In this document: one piece after another, positions 11,285 through 24,232 of the stretch | Position numbering within the stretch: position 1 is the stretch's first letter | Layout: each line of letters starts with the position of its first letter | Assembly: GCA_013339895.1 (NCBI GenBank) | Contig: JABACO010000008.1 | Coordinates: 9,225,758-9,289,757 of the forward strand | Reading direction: 5' to 3' | Source of the DNA: Ephydatia muelleri | Taxonomy: Eukaryota > Porifera > Demospongiae > Spongillida > Spongillidae | Length of the DNA: 64,000 bases | Position numbers and translations under genes: made by a program | Notes under the pieces: generated by a model | What the model saw: the letters and a program-made list of their open reading frames with translations, nothing else | Told to the model about the DNA's origin: nothing | Databases searched by the model: none

Positions 11285-14200
11285 TTACTTGCAGGCAGCT
11301 GTGATTATGACAATGATTGCTATAGTGCCAAAGAATCCGACAAACACGAGAGGGACAGCCACGGTTGTAGCTGTGATAGCACTGTTAGCGTTGAATGGAG
11401 TAGAGACACCATTAGTGCTGGGTGTCTGTACTGAAGGAGGAGTTCCTGTACTAGAACCTTGGGTGGACAAACTTGTACCAGTGGACACAGTGGTCTGTGC
11501 GCCTGTCGATTGTGTTGATGGTAGTGTTGATGGAACTGCCAAGAAGAAAATTGTAATAAACAAATTTTAACCAAAGTTACACTCACCAGAACATTGAATT
11601 GCAACTAGACCATAAATTCCTTTAGACGTCATCCGAGTCCAGTCGCTATGATTACACTGCTCTAGCCTGGACTCATTGCCAACACACTTGACACCAGTCA
11701 ACCAATACACTACCACCACTGCATTGTAGTCTATATATGGAACAGGTATGCCTCCCTCATAGTTCAGCTGACGGCATGCAACCTGCGCCTCTCTTGTGCT
11801 CAACTGGTCATACACTGTACACCACACTCCAAGATGGCCCACTTGGACAACTCCAACGTATGGGTAGGCACCTTTGACCAGACGAACATCCCACTCTGAA
11901 GGATTCGTAGTGTCTATGTAAATAGCAAGAAACAGCCGATCAATGTGTATGTGCCGACGTGCACACAGGCACGCAATACTCTACTAAGTGAACTAACCAT
12001 TACAGACAACAGCTGCATCATCATCACAATTCCCACTGGTGGTGACATTCTTGCAAGCTATAAGCATTTGTTCTGTACCATTGCAGTCTACATTATCCAT
12101 GGACAAAGTAGGAAGATAGCCAGAACTAAACGGTGAGCTGGAGCTGTTCATAGCTTGTATGGCTCCTTGAAATTTCAGCTGGCGACAGACCACTTGAGCA
12201 TCAGCAAGGCCCCACCCATGTTGACACACCCTCCCCCACTTTCCATTATGGAACACGTTCACACGACCTGCACTTGGAGAATCTGCTCCACTCAATTTGA
12301 TGGCTCCTTCAGTTGGCACATCAGCTCCTGCAATAGAAACACAATCACAAAGTAGTGTAATTGCTTCTTTTTTATAGTACTTACCACACACAAGCCATGT
12401 ATTCTGAAGAGATGTGCACCCATTAGTACCAAAGCTTTGTACGCATTGAAGCAGTGAAGATTCTAATCCATTGCAATTAAGGGAACTTAACCAGATAGAC
12501 TGGTTAGTGGCATAAGATGGGCCAGTCAACACATTCAGCACATCTGTGTACCCCAGTTGACGACAGGCCACATATCCTTCAATCATTGTAAAGAAGCTAG
12601 AACACACAGTTCCCCATTGGCCATTATAGTACACCTCCAGCCTTCCCTCTGAGGGAACTGAGCCACCCACCAACCGAAGAGAATTCCCAGACTCTAAAAA
12701 AATGAAATATCAAACCTAAATGTTAGATCATACAAAAGGACCACTTTTTTCTTTAGATGACAAGAAAAGACAAATAACAGCTGCATCAATTAATGTCAAA
12801 AATGAAACTTACCTTGACAGCTCACTCCAGCATCCTGTATGTGCCCTGCCACACATGTGTGGAGACCAATAGGTAGTGTCTGTTGGCAGTTGTTTATAGA
12901 TGCCTCTGTGCCCAAGCATCCAACATTGCTCAACCAAATGGGAGCTAGTAGGTTTATACTGCCATACTGACTTGTCACCTTAGTTGATGTAACAGCAGCT
13001 GTTGAGAATCCCAGCATACGACACACCACTCTGGCATCAGCATCACTCCACAGCTCACTACAAACAGTTCCCCACGTGTTGTTATAGAATGCTTGCACAC
13101 GACCTCGATCATCACTTGTACCACCTACTAGCATCACAGGGAGCTCTGGAGAACCTATTTCAGTAGTGCATATGGTAATATTCTCAATTATGCATCCACA
13201 TCAACAGATACACTCACTGGAGCATAAGATGGTCATATCCTGATTTGAATTGCACGAATTGTCCCAACTTGAGCCCAAGCACAAACTAAGAGAGAACTCT
13301 GAGCCTATGCAATCTACATGCATCCACTGGATCCTATCTTGAAGGTAGACTGCAAATTGCACAGCCTGGGCTCTCACATAGCCCAGTTGTCTGCAAACCA
13401 CATTAGCTTCCCTCAGATCAAATCCAATGCTACATATTTGCCCCCAACTGCCATTGTGGAACACTTGTGCTTTCCCCTGAAGTGGGGAAGACCCATCCAC
13501 CAGTCTGATCTTCCCCTCAGGTGTATTGACGGCTGCAATGATAACATTACACTATGCAGTACTATGGATATATGTGCATGCTTACTGTTGCATGTGACTC
13601 CAACATCTTGAAAGTGGCTACAAGAGCTTACTCCCCATCCGTTAAAAGGGCAGTCGGATAATTTGGATTCAATTCCATTGCACCTCACATTCTCCATCCA
13701 AATCATTCCATCTCCTGGTCCAAAGCTGGTGGTGACTGTGGCAATGGCACTATCATAGCCCAGCTGCTTGCAAACAACTGTAGCATCCAACGGTGTCCAT
13801 CCATTTGTGCACACGGTTCCCCATACGCCTCCATAAAATACCTCCACACGACCTGCTCCTGTAGTACTGCCATTAAGTCTCACTGTCAAACCAGCTGCTG
13901 TTGAAAGTACTGCAAATGGATGCAAGCATTTCATCTGTGTGTATAATTGGAACAATAGGAAAAGCACACAGACCTGAACAGTTGACAACAACATCCTTGC
14001 TGTGAGAGCATGTTAAGCTGCTGCTAAAGCTATAGGTCGAAGGGCAAGAAGCCAAGTCTTGTTCTAATCCCGAGCATGTCACTGAATTGAGCCATGTGGT
14101 TCCAAGTCCATTTCCACTTCCTTGGAAACCAAGAGCTGGACCCAACCCCATTTGTCTGCACACAACGTGAGAGGAAGGGAGCATCCAATTGTCACTGCAT

Positions 14201-15364
14201 ACTGTTCCCCAGTGGCCATTGTAGTACAGCTCAACCCGACCCCTGTAGAAGTCAGAGCTTCCTGCTAGCCTGATAGGAACTGGAAGGACTGTAAGGCTGT
14301 TGGCTATGGATGGAAGCGCATTTTAAAGTAGGTTTGGTGCAAGCCACCTCATAGACCTACGGCCAATGCATTCCACTGCTAGGTCAGCTATGTGGCCGTA
14401 TTGACTCAGGTAAGGACCTAGTGATTTTCTGGAGCAGTTAAAAATGGAATTTTGATTGCTTGTGCAGACGGGAGTGTCAATCCACTGGAAACCGGTAAGT
14501 GTTCCGTACAAGGCGCTTGCAGAGCTTGTATCTTCAACAAAATTGGACAGATGGCACAATACTATAATAATCATAATTATTGCGTCGCTTACAGTAACGT
14601 AGGACACCTGAGTATCCTTGACCCCTGCATATCGCCATGGTAATGTTAGCTAGTGCAGCAGGATCGGCGGAGATCGGTGAAGATACGGTTCCATTTATCC
14701 CGTTCACCGTCACCTGTACGGTCCCCTCCCAAGGCACTGCTCCGCCGACCAGCCTGAGAGCCACACCCGTAGTATTAGCGACTGCGTTTAAAAGCCGATC
14801 AGATTTATCTTTCTCTTAATTCTTCATCACCTCCCCGGCCCAGGATAACAACAAAGTTTACCTTTGCACACAACGGTGGCGCTTGTGGTGCTATTACTTA
14901 TAGCATTGCCGCACAGCGAAGTCCTGCACGGCGAAGCGGCTACCCCCGGTCCCGTGAAGCCGACATCGAGCACCCCTGGGTAACCTAGCGACGCGCACGC
15001 CGTCGTCGCACCGGCCACGTCCAGGGATCCTCCGCACACGGGCATCCAGGTACCTTGCACCTGGGTCATCACGGTACCTTGCCACGCGTACAGTCCCATC
15101 AACGTCATGTTGGTACATGCTGCGATGAGAGGCAGAAGTTAACAAACTGCAATCTGTAATCAATCTGTAAACAGTGACCTGATGACCCTCTATATTCTAT
15201 TGTCTATAATGGGCATATTTCCCTCCGCGACGGGCTTATTTTATCTTTTGTTCTTCGTTGGGTGCTGTATAGCCTGCAATGCTCCGTGAAAAGAACTTAC
15301 TTTGCGCAAGGACTTGAGTCAAGCTGCACGCCGCAAGAATGCTTAGACACAGGAAGGTAGCCAT
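11285..15364 (-). CDS. Nine-SRCR transmembrane receptor, copy A
   Basis: Type I membrane protein with scavenger-receptor cysteine-rich domains, by family a surface recognition or adhesion receptor. Exons: 15364-15301 (signal peptide), 15119-14862, 14781-14608, 14531-14361, 14303-13974, 13909-13586, 13532-13218, 13154-12813, 12693-12385, 12327-11998, 11913-11587, 11535-11285; about 1,064 residues. Every junction is phase 1. Nine SRCR-like domains: the first is divergent; the second is split over two exons; the other seven are one per exon and show WGTVC..., VVCRQLGY and a final C.G. A Ser/Thr-rich stalk follows, then a hydrophobic segment (AVPLVFVGFFGTIAIIVIIT). The frame ends at TGCAAG-TAA, which is also a donor sequence (gtaag), so a cytoplasmic tail on a further exon is possible. 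A near-identical ectodomain lies 8.36 kb away in copy B. Confidence 0.85.
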
Positions 15365-16638
15365 CACTCGCCGCGCAGCAACATATATCTTTCTTGACGT
15401 GAGCGAGTGGCGCAAGCTATATACTAGTTACGCTCGCACGCCGGCGTAGGCGGCTGCTAACTACTTGCAGATGATTGTCAGTGAGGCATGGAGAACGAGG
15501 TTGGGGGATGGAGAGTGAGGAATGTGGCATGGACGTGCCCTATTGCGTGCATCATGCAATGTGCACACGCGGCAGACTTTATGATCTTACTTTCATCCTG
15601 TGCCTCCGGGCACATGCAGTGGAGAATCCGGCTTGACATTTCCCTGCAAAAGCTCTCCTTATCCATATAGAGACGTCTGGTCTTAAGACGGTTCATGCAA
15701 TTATGCGAAGAGCAAATTTGGATTTTGTGGTTGGTTCTTAGAGCAGAAAGGTGTAGTAGCAACAATATACAATGGGATCGCTCCTAGGCTTCGTCAAATA
15801 TGTGGACATCGTGATTATATGTGAGATAATCCCCTCACTGAAAGTGATCGTTTTCTTCATATAGTGCAATGCATTTCAGGTTGGTTAACTACAAGACAAG
15901 AAGAGAACAGAATTTCCCTCGAATACACGTAGTTGCTCACATGCAAATATAATGATCTCGTCTTCAAGTAACCGAGAAGGTGGATCGATGATAATGGGGA
16001 CGGTGTATTGTTTTAATGCTCATATGCAGAATCAAAAAAGTGATGGTTTTAAAAGGACGTCGTCGCATAGCATGTGTTCCATTGCTATTACATAGAGGTA
16101 GTGTCATTGGAATTAACTTTGAATTCATAATAATGTTTCTAACCAAAGTAAACTTAATGCTATTGAAATGTCACGTATGCAAATTGTCTACTCTTGAATT
16201 TACTAACTAACCACATGGCTACAACTTTTGGCCTCTTAATTTATATCTTTATGCAGATTGTTAGATTCAAAAAATAAAATAAAATAAAGTAAAGAACATT
16301 TACACGTTCATTACATTGAGATTTTTAGTCAGGCAAACAAAATATAGTATCTCATAGACATGTACACTCAAATCAATATTTTTTTCCCTGTATTCAACTG
16401 TTTTTGTTAATATTGACTGTAAACAACAAATTGAGTTGCCTCCATTGAATATGATCTGCAGCAACACAGTGATATATATTTTGAACCATTTCTTTTCTTC
16501 GTTACATAGACTTTTTGGGTTCGAGGAATTTTTCAGTAGCAATATCATGTTAGGATACTGGCACAATTTTGTTGCATATACGGGCATATTATACATGGGA
16601 AAGTTCACGACACAATGTCATGATCATTATATGAGATG
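15365..16638. other. Intergenic between SRCR copies, left part
   Basis: No gene recognised. The proximal part should contain the promoter of SRCR copy A; no clear TATA box or known element is identified. Confidence 0.4.
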
Positions 16639-16887
16639 GTTTCCGCGAAAAGGGACCTAACGCATGTTCTTTCAAGATTTCAATTTTTATTTGTATTTTA
16701 TTATTATTTTGATAATTTAAAAGTCTGAAATGTCCTCTACTCATTGCTTCTTACGCACTGAGATCGAAGTATCTGTCATGGCGTTGTAAGGCTCGGAATT
16801 TTTAATTAGCCGTACATTTCAACGCAAGCGTTACATTTCTTACTGGAAATTTTATCATGTATGCGTTAGGTCCCTTTTCGCGGAAAC
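16639..16887. mobile_element. Complete MITE with ~27-bp inverted termini
   Basis: Starts 'gtttccgcgaaaagggacct' and ends with the reverse complement ('aggtcccttttcgcggaaac'). The total is about 249 bp with no coding capacity. A diverged copy is nested at 1146-1355. Confidence 0.85.
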
Positions 16888-17379
16888 GGTTGACCAGTGC
16901 ACTTATGCATGTATTGAGCAGGAAATTGCTGTAGAAATTGTAGGTCCTGTTCATTGAATCATTGCAGTGCAGCATTTCCCCAGCTTTGATAACAGTGACT
17001 GCATTCTCCTCTCCCATGCAGCACACTACACAATAGATGCATACACGTACACAGCAAGTACAAATTGTATGATGCCATTGTCCCATGAAATACAGGTTCA
17101 CACTCGACATGAAGTGATACAAAGTGACTCTCGTGTTGCTAAATTCATTGCAGCTCCATATATCAGATGGCAATTTAAGAATTCGATCCTCTGTATTCAG
17201 AGTGACAATGAGGTTATGTCTGATTACCAATCTGTAGCTTTGCACTAAATATTATTTGCTGGTACATCTGCATGGACATTACTCAAGCAAAGATCCAACT
17301 CTATGTCATTTCATCCCCTCTGTTATACTAATCATGTGACATGACAGGCAGCAATGGTCCTGAAGTACTGGAATGAAGC

Positions 17380-17545
17380 AGTATTAGTCATGTACATTCA
17401 GGTGCCATGTGTGACTTATTGATGTCACTTATTCATGTCACTTATTCATGTCACTTATTCATGTCTCCCATGAAGCAGTATTAGTAATGTGTATTCAGGT
17501 GCCATGTGTGACTTATTGATGTCACTTATTGATGTCTCCCATCGC
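17380..17545. repeat. Compound tandem repeat
   Basis: A duplicated ~95-105 bp segment beginning 'gaagcagtattag' contains several 13-17 bp units 'acttattcatgtc'. Confidence 0.8.
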
Positions 17546-19674
17546 ATTCTGCTGCACTTCATATATCAACATCAAGAGCCATTCTTGTGTACAAAAGAGG
17601 GTTAGTAAGAAAGGAGTAGACATCACATTGTTCAGCAGCAGCAGCCAATGAGTACATTGAGAGTAGCATGAGTTCCATATATTCAAGCGATGATATATTA
17701 ATAAATTTCATTAGTACATATACACTTCATGTACTACGGTTGTTTTGCAGTGCACAAAAAGGTGCGGATATTTCCTTTGGTAAACATCAGCACCCTTTTA
17801 TGCACTGTGGCAATCCTGGTAGCATTTTTCATGTAATTATCAGAGTGGTAGCTCGCTTTTTATTTTAGGAGTACTCTCGCGATTAGATCAAGGTATTACT
17901 ATAGATGGACTCTAGGACTGGATGTGAAATTATTACAAGGACATATAATGCATGTTATTGCGTGATCACTACCTTACTATTTTTTACTGCACTTCAGACC
18001 TTAAGCAGGAGCTTTTCTCTCAAAAATTAACTGGTTAGCAGTATACTATCACCTCAAGCACAAACCTCTCTCTTAGTGTACCAGCTGCTTGATATGGATG
18101 CTCTGTTTCCTCAAAAGCACATCACTTACCGAAGTGTGGACGCCAATGTTGAAGTTGAACCTAGCCTTCAACCTTTATCAGGTGACTTTCTGAAGTACAT
18201 ATGCATAACAGCAAATGTCCATTGCAGAGAATTTTGGGGTCCCAACCGACAGATACCCTGATGTGAAACTCTTCTATCCTGTGTCAAAATCCTACAGGAA
18301 GGAACCTTTTTCCAAAGCTATCACTGTCTTGAACAGGACAAGAAATTCACCTACGAAGTCAGAGTCAGAGAGGTGGAGACGCTTTTCACCACTGCTGTTT
18401 CCACCTCTGGTGGAGTCACATCTTTGAAGTATCATTCTACACTATCGGTGTGCCAAAGTCTTGTTACAGTATGCAATGAGCATTAGGGCCTGCTGCTAAC
18501 ATTTTCTACAAGAGGCTTGCCTCACTCATTGCACCATCAGCCATATAGCTTAACTCTATTTTGGCTTTGTGCAAAACAAAATTGTGTTTCAGGGTCAGGG
18601 TTAGAGTTTGTTCTGCAATTATGCGTCTGTGTGGCTCTAGATCATGGTACTGTCATACCCCCATGCTCCCCACTTGACTCTGCCTCCAGCACAATGGCTT
18701 AGTCTTATTTTATAAGAATGTTATTATTGTGTAGTGTCTGTGTATATCGAAAGCATCATAGGGCTGCAAAAGTGAATGTGACTCGATACAAGCCTTTCAG
18801 AGACGCTGGCACATGCTAAATGTGACATTGATACATACAATGGTGTATGTGTGTCCGTAATTCAGATGATGCAGTACTTAATTAGTGATATTGCTGCAGA
18901 GCACCTACTAAGAAGCATATACCACTTGACCTGTAATACTATAGGAAAAAGTATTGAAATTATACCAGTATATTTATACAAATAATATAAATATTATCAC
19001 CATTGTATCACAATACAGCGCAATGTGCTCATTGATACCTTTGTGAGCACTGCTGAACGCTACAGTGGTAGTTCTACCACTCTATACGCTGTGTTCTTGC
19101 TGCGAGGAATAGGCAGACCACCATCATACTAGAAAGGACCCATTTTGATAGACTCACAATGGATGAAGAGGCATAGCCTAGAGCTCGCACATGTTCAACA
19201 GGGCATCCTTTGTCTCCCACGTTCACTGCGTATTACATATGAACATACACTGCATTTCAAAATAATGGTCAACAAACTACATTTCTTACCCATATCCGCA
19301 GTCAAAGACACCTCACTTAATGCTGCCTTTATTGATTCATGCTCAGGTACAAACACCCTATCACCTGGGTCAGCTGACGATATGGACAACATTCAAATGT
19401 TGCAACAAATCTTACACTTTTTATCCATGGACAAAGACAGTTCAGCTTGTGCTGCTGGTTCTGTTTTCAATTTCTTTCTGAATGGATGGCGTATAGTGAC
19501 ACAGAGGTAATTGATGGGAAGGAGAGAGAGGGGATGGAGATGGTAAGAGACAGAGGGAATGGAGAGGGAAAGAGACAGAGGGAAGAAGGTAGAAGTAATT
19601 GGTGGAAAGGAGGCAGAGGTAATGGAAACAAGACAAAAGTTATGTGGAGACATGGAAACCATCAAAGAGGGTAA
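17546..19674. other. Intergenic, unrecognised ORF scraps
   Basis: Plus-strand open stretches at 18076-18261 (containing ITYRSVDANVEVEP), 18215-18427 (VKLFYPVSKSYRKEPF) and 19145-19510 (121 codons, with LSPGSADDMDNIQML) have no family I recognise and no clear exon partners. They could be decayed mobile-element or gene fragments. The segment may also hold a tail exon or 3' UTR of SRCR copy B. Confidence 0.3.
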
Positions 19675-22600
19675 TTACTTGCATATCACTAGACCACCAA
19701 CGACAGCAATGATGGAAAACAGCAAAACAGCTACTGGGACCAAGATGCCAACTTTCGTTGCCAAGGGATCGTCTCCACCCTTCGAAGGGGCTTCTTCGGA
19801 GCCACGCCCTACAGAGGTGCTGTAAGCATAGCTGGTGAAGGGGAAAGCTGGAGCTACAGGGAGGGAAGGGGATGGAGGTGGGGGGACTGTGCAACGCAAA
19901 GAGAAAGATTAGAGAACTAGCTCATCAGATCACACAACACTCACCAGAACATTGAATTGCAACTAGACCATAAGTTCCTTTAGACGTTATCCGAGTCCAG
20001 TCGCTATGATTACACTGCTCTAGCCTGGACTCATTGCCAACACACTTGACACCAGTCAACCAATACACTACCACCACTGCATTGTAGTCTACATATGGAA
20101 CAGGTATGCCTCCCTCATAGTTCAGCTGACGGCATGCAACCTGCGCCTCTCTTGTGCTCAACTGGTCATACACTGTACACCACACTCCAAGATGGCCCAC
20201 TTGGACAACTCCAACGTATGGGTAGGCACCTTTGACCAGACGAACATCCCACTCTGAAGGATTCGTAGTGTCTATGTAAATAGCAGGAAACAGCCGATCA
20301 ATGTGTATGTGCCGACGTGCACACAGGCACGCAATACTCTATTAAGTGCACTAACCATTACAGACAACAGCTGCATCATCATCACAATTCCCACTGGTGG
20401 TGACATTTTTGCAAGCTATAAGCATTTGTTCTGTACCATTGCAGTCTACATTATCCATGGACAAAGTAGGAAGATAGCCAGAACTGAATGGTGAGCTGGA
20501 GCTGTTCATAGCTTGTATGGCTCCTTGAAATTTCAGCTGGCGACAGACCACTTGAGCATCAGCAAGGTCCCACCCATGTTGACACACCCTCCCCCACTTT
20601 CCATTATGGAACACGTTCACACGACCTGCACTTGGAGAATCTGCTCCACTCAATTTGATGGCTCCTTCAGTTGGCACATCAGCTCCTGCAATAGAAACAC
20701 AATCACAAAGTAGTGTAATTGCTTCTTTTTTATAGTACTTACCACACACAAGCCATGTATTCTGAAGAGATGTGCACCCATTAGTACCAAAGCTTTGTAC
20801 GCATTGAAGCAGTGAAGATTCTAATCCATTGCAATTAAGGGAACTTAACCAGATAGACTGGTTAGTGGCATAAGATGGGCCAGTCAACACTTTCAGCACA
20901 TCTGTGTACCCCAGTTGACGACAGGCCACATATCCTTCAATGATTGTAAAGAAGCTAGAACACACAGTTCCCCATTGGCCATTATAGTACACCTCCAGCC
21001 TTCCCTCTGAGGGAACTGACCCACTCACCAACCGAAGAGAATTCCCAGACTCTGAAAAAATGAAATATAAAACCTAAATGTTAGATCATACAAAAGGACC
21101 ACTTTGTTCTTTAGATGACAAGAAAAGGCAAATAACAGCTGCATCAATTAATGTCAAAAATGAAACGAACCTTGACAGCTCACTCCAGCATCCTGTATGT
21201 GCCCTGCCACACATGTGTGGAGACCAATAGGTAGTGTCTGTTGGCAGTTGTTTATAGATGCCTCTGTGCCCAAGCATCCAACATTGCTCAACCAAATGGG
21301 AGCTCGTAGGTTTATACTGCCATACTGACTTGTCACCTTAGTTGATGTAACAGCAGCTGTTGAGAATCCCAGCATACGACACACCACTCTGGCATCAGCA
21401 TCACTCCACAGCTCACTACAAACAGTTCCCCACGTGTTATTATAGAATACTTGCACACGACCTCGATCATCACTTGTACCACCTACTAACGTCACAGGGA
21501 GCTCTGGAGAACCTATTTCAGTAGTGCATATGGTAATATTCTCAATTATGCATCCACATCAACAGATACACTCACTGGAGCATAAGATGGTCATATCCTG
21601 ATTTGAATTGCACGAATTGTCCCAACTTGAGCCCAAGCACAAACTAAGAGAGAACTCTGAGCCTATGCAATTTACATGCATCCACTGGACCCTATCTTGA
21701 AGGTAGACTGCAAACTGCACAGCCTGGGCTCTCACATAGCCCAGTTGTCTGCAAACCACATTAGCTTCCCTCAGATCAAATCCAATGCTACATATTTGCC
21801 ACCAACTGCCGTTGTGGAACACTTGTGCTTTCCCCTGAAGTGGGGAAGACCCATCCACCAGTCTGCTCTTCCCCTCAGGAGTATTGACGGCTGCAATGAT
21901 AACATCACACTATGCAGTACTATGGATATATGTGCATGCTTACTGTTGCATGTGACTCCAACATCTTGAAAGTGGCTACAAGAGCTTACTCCCCATCCGT
22001 TAAAAGGGCAGTCGGATAATTTGGATTCAATTCCATTGCACCTCACATTCTCCATCCAAATCATTCCATCTCCTGGTCCAAAGCTGGTGGTGACTGTGGC
22101 AATGGCACTATCATAGCCCAGCTGCTTGCAAACAACTGTAGCATCCAACGGTGTCCATCCATTTGTGCACACGGTTCCCCATACGCCTCCATAAAATACC
22201 TCCACACGACCTGCTCCTGTAGTACTGCCATTAAGTCTCACTGTCAAACCAGCTGCTGTAGAAAGTACTGCAAATGGATGCAAGCATCTCATCTGTGTGT
22301 ATAATTGGAACAATAGGAAAAGCACACAGACCTGAACAGTTGACAACAACATCCTTGCTGTGAGAGCATGTTAAGCTGCTGCCAAAGCTATAGGTCGAAG
22401 GGCAAGAAGCCAAGTATTGTTCTAATCCCGAGCATGTCACTGAATTGAGCCATGTGGTTCCAAGTCCATTTCCACTTCCTTGGAAACCAAGAGCTGGACC
22501 CAACCCCATTTGCCTGCACACAACGTGAGAGGAAGGGAGCATCCAATTGTCACTGCATACTGTTCCCCAGTGGCCATTGTAGTACAGCTCAACCCGACCC

Positions 22601-23681
22601 CTGTAGAAGTCAGAGCTTCCTGCTAGCCTGATAGGAACTGGAAGGACTGTAGGGCTGTTGGCTATGGATGAAAGCATTTTAAAGTAGGTTTGGTGCAAGC
22701 CACCTCATAGACCTACGGCCAATGCATTCCACTGCTAGGTCAGCTATGTGGCCGTATTGACTCAGGTAAGGACCTAGCGATTTTCTAGAGCAGTTAAAAA
22801 TGGAATTTTGATTGCTTGTGCAGACGGGAGTGTCAATCCACTGGAAACCGGTAAGTGTTCCGTACAAGGCGCTTGCAGAGCTTGTATCTTCAACAAAATT
22901 GGACAGATGGCACAATACTATAATAATCATAATTATTGCGTCGCTTACAGTAACGTAGGACACCTGAGTATCCTTGACCCCTGCATATCGCCATGGTAAT
23001 GTTAGCTAGTGCAGCAGGATCGGCGGAGATCGGTGAAGATACGGTTCCATTTATCCCGTTCACCGTCACCTGTACGGTCCCCTCCCAAGGCACTGCTCCG
23101 CCGACCAGCCTGAGAGCCACACCCGTAGTATTAGCGACTGCGTTTAAAAGCCGATCAGATTTATCTTTCTCTTAATTCTTCATCACCTCCCCGGCCCAGG
23201 ATAACAACAAAGTTTACCTTTGCACACAACGGTGGCGCTTGTGGTGCTATTACTTATAGCATTGCCGCACAGCGAAGTCCTGCACGGCGAAGCGGCTACC
23301 CCCGGTCCCGTGAAGCCGACATCGAGCACCCCTGGGTAACCTAGCGACGCGCACGCCGTCGTCGCACCGGCCACGTCCAGGGATCCTCCGCACACGGGCA
23401 TCCAGGTACCTTGCACCTGGGTCATCACGGTACCTTGCCACGCGTACCATCCCATCAACGTCATGTTGGTACATGCTGCGATGCGTAAAGGAAAACGTAC
23501 AGCCGTACGATATAGTAATATTGTGCATGGATTGATTTATTTAATAGTAATTCGTTTTCTTTTTTTCTTTCTGCTATCCAACCATGTTCTGTAGATACGA
23601 GTAACAACAAGACTTACCCGTGTACTGACCGAGGGCTTGAAGAAGTCCTGCACATAGAAACAAGCTACAACGAAGATACAT
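19675..23681 (-). CDS. Nine-SRCR transmembrane receptor, copy B
   Basis: Same architecture as copy A. Exons: 23681-23618 (signal peptide), 23475-23218, 23137-22964, 22887-22717, 22661-22332, 22267-21944, 21890-21576, 21512-21171, 21051-20743, 20685-20356, 20271-19945, 19886-19675; about 1,051 residues, all junctions phase 1. Exons 2-11 and their introns are ~98.7% identical to copy A by eye, but the signal exon (MYLRCSLFLCAGLLQALG; also 64 nt) and the stalk/TM exon (Pro/Ser-rich, then VGILVPVAVLLFSIIAVVGG) are unrelated in sequence. Substitutions within the block include SWWQICS for SWGQICS and EQYLASC for EQDLASC. The donor after the exon ending at 21171 reads gttcgt where copy A has gtaagt. 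As in copy A the frame ends TGCAAG-TAA, overlapping a possible donor. Confidence 0.85.
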
Positions 23682-24055
23682 GCGCACCTGTACTATCCTC
23701 GTATAGTAGAATACTACTGACCAAACCCTACTGAGCGAGCAAATATTTCCCTCTCGAGTAACGTTGTGTAAACGTTCGAGTCGCTGTTCAACAAGAGGTG
23801 GGAGGTGGCTGCTCACATTGTTCTTTCTAGAGTGGCGTGGCGCCGCTCTGTCGATGTCGCTGAACATATCAGCACGTAACCTCACGCAATTTGTTGCGCC
23901 AAGCTTTAACTGCTCATTAATGCATGCTGTACGAATTACTGTCAGAATACCCACGTGGAATACACCCCGTGGAGGGTTTTTCGCATTGTCTCCACACATC
24001 CCAGTAGAGCATTTTCCATTCCATTTTGCCCCAGACTAGCGTTATTGTGATGTGA
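23682..24055. other. Upstream region of SRCR copy B
   Basis: No coding content. It is presumably the promoter of copy B and shows no similarity to the region upstream of copy A (15365-15480). Confidence 0.4.
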
Positions 24056-24232
24056 TACACTTGATAGTTGGGGTTGCAGTTCTTGCAAAGTTTACATTCC
24101 CCTTCATCACTTTAATACGCAACTGATATCAGATCTATGCACGTCGGTGCTCTATACTGTGCACTAGTGTGCATGCTTGTCTCAGCTGCAATTGTACGTT
24201 TGCAAGAACTGCAACCCCAACTATCAAGTGTA
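24056..24232. mobile_element. Short inverted-repeat element (MITE-like)
   Basis: The arm at 24056-24089 ('tacacttgatagttggggtt'...) is perfectly repeated in inverted orientation at 24199-24232. The ends are 'ta', consistent with a TA target site. The core is ~110 bp and non-coding. Confidence 0.75.

Noticed and set aside
11945-14643. Plus-strand frames inside the SRCR genes, duplicated in both copies
   Set aside because: Antisense shadows of the SRCR exons, duplicated only because the block is duplicated.
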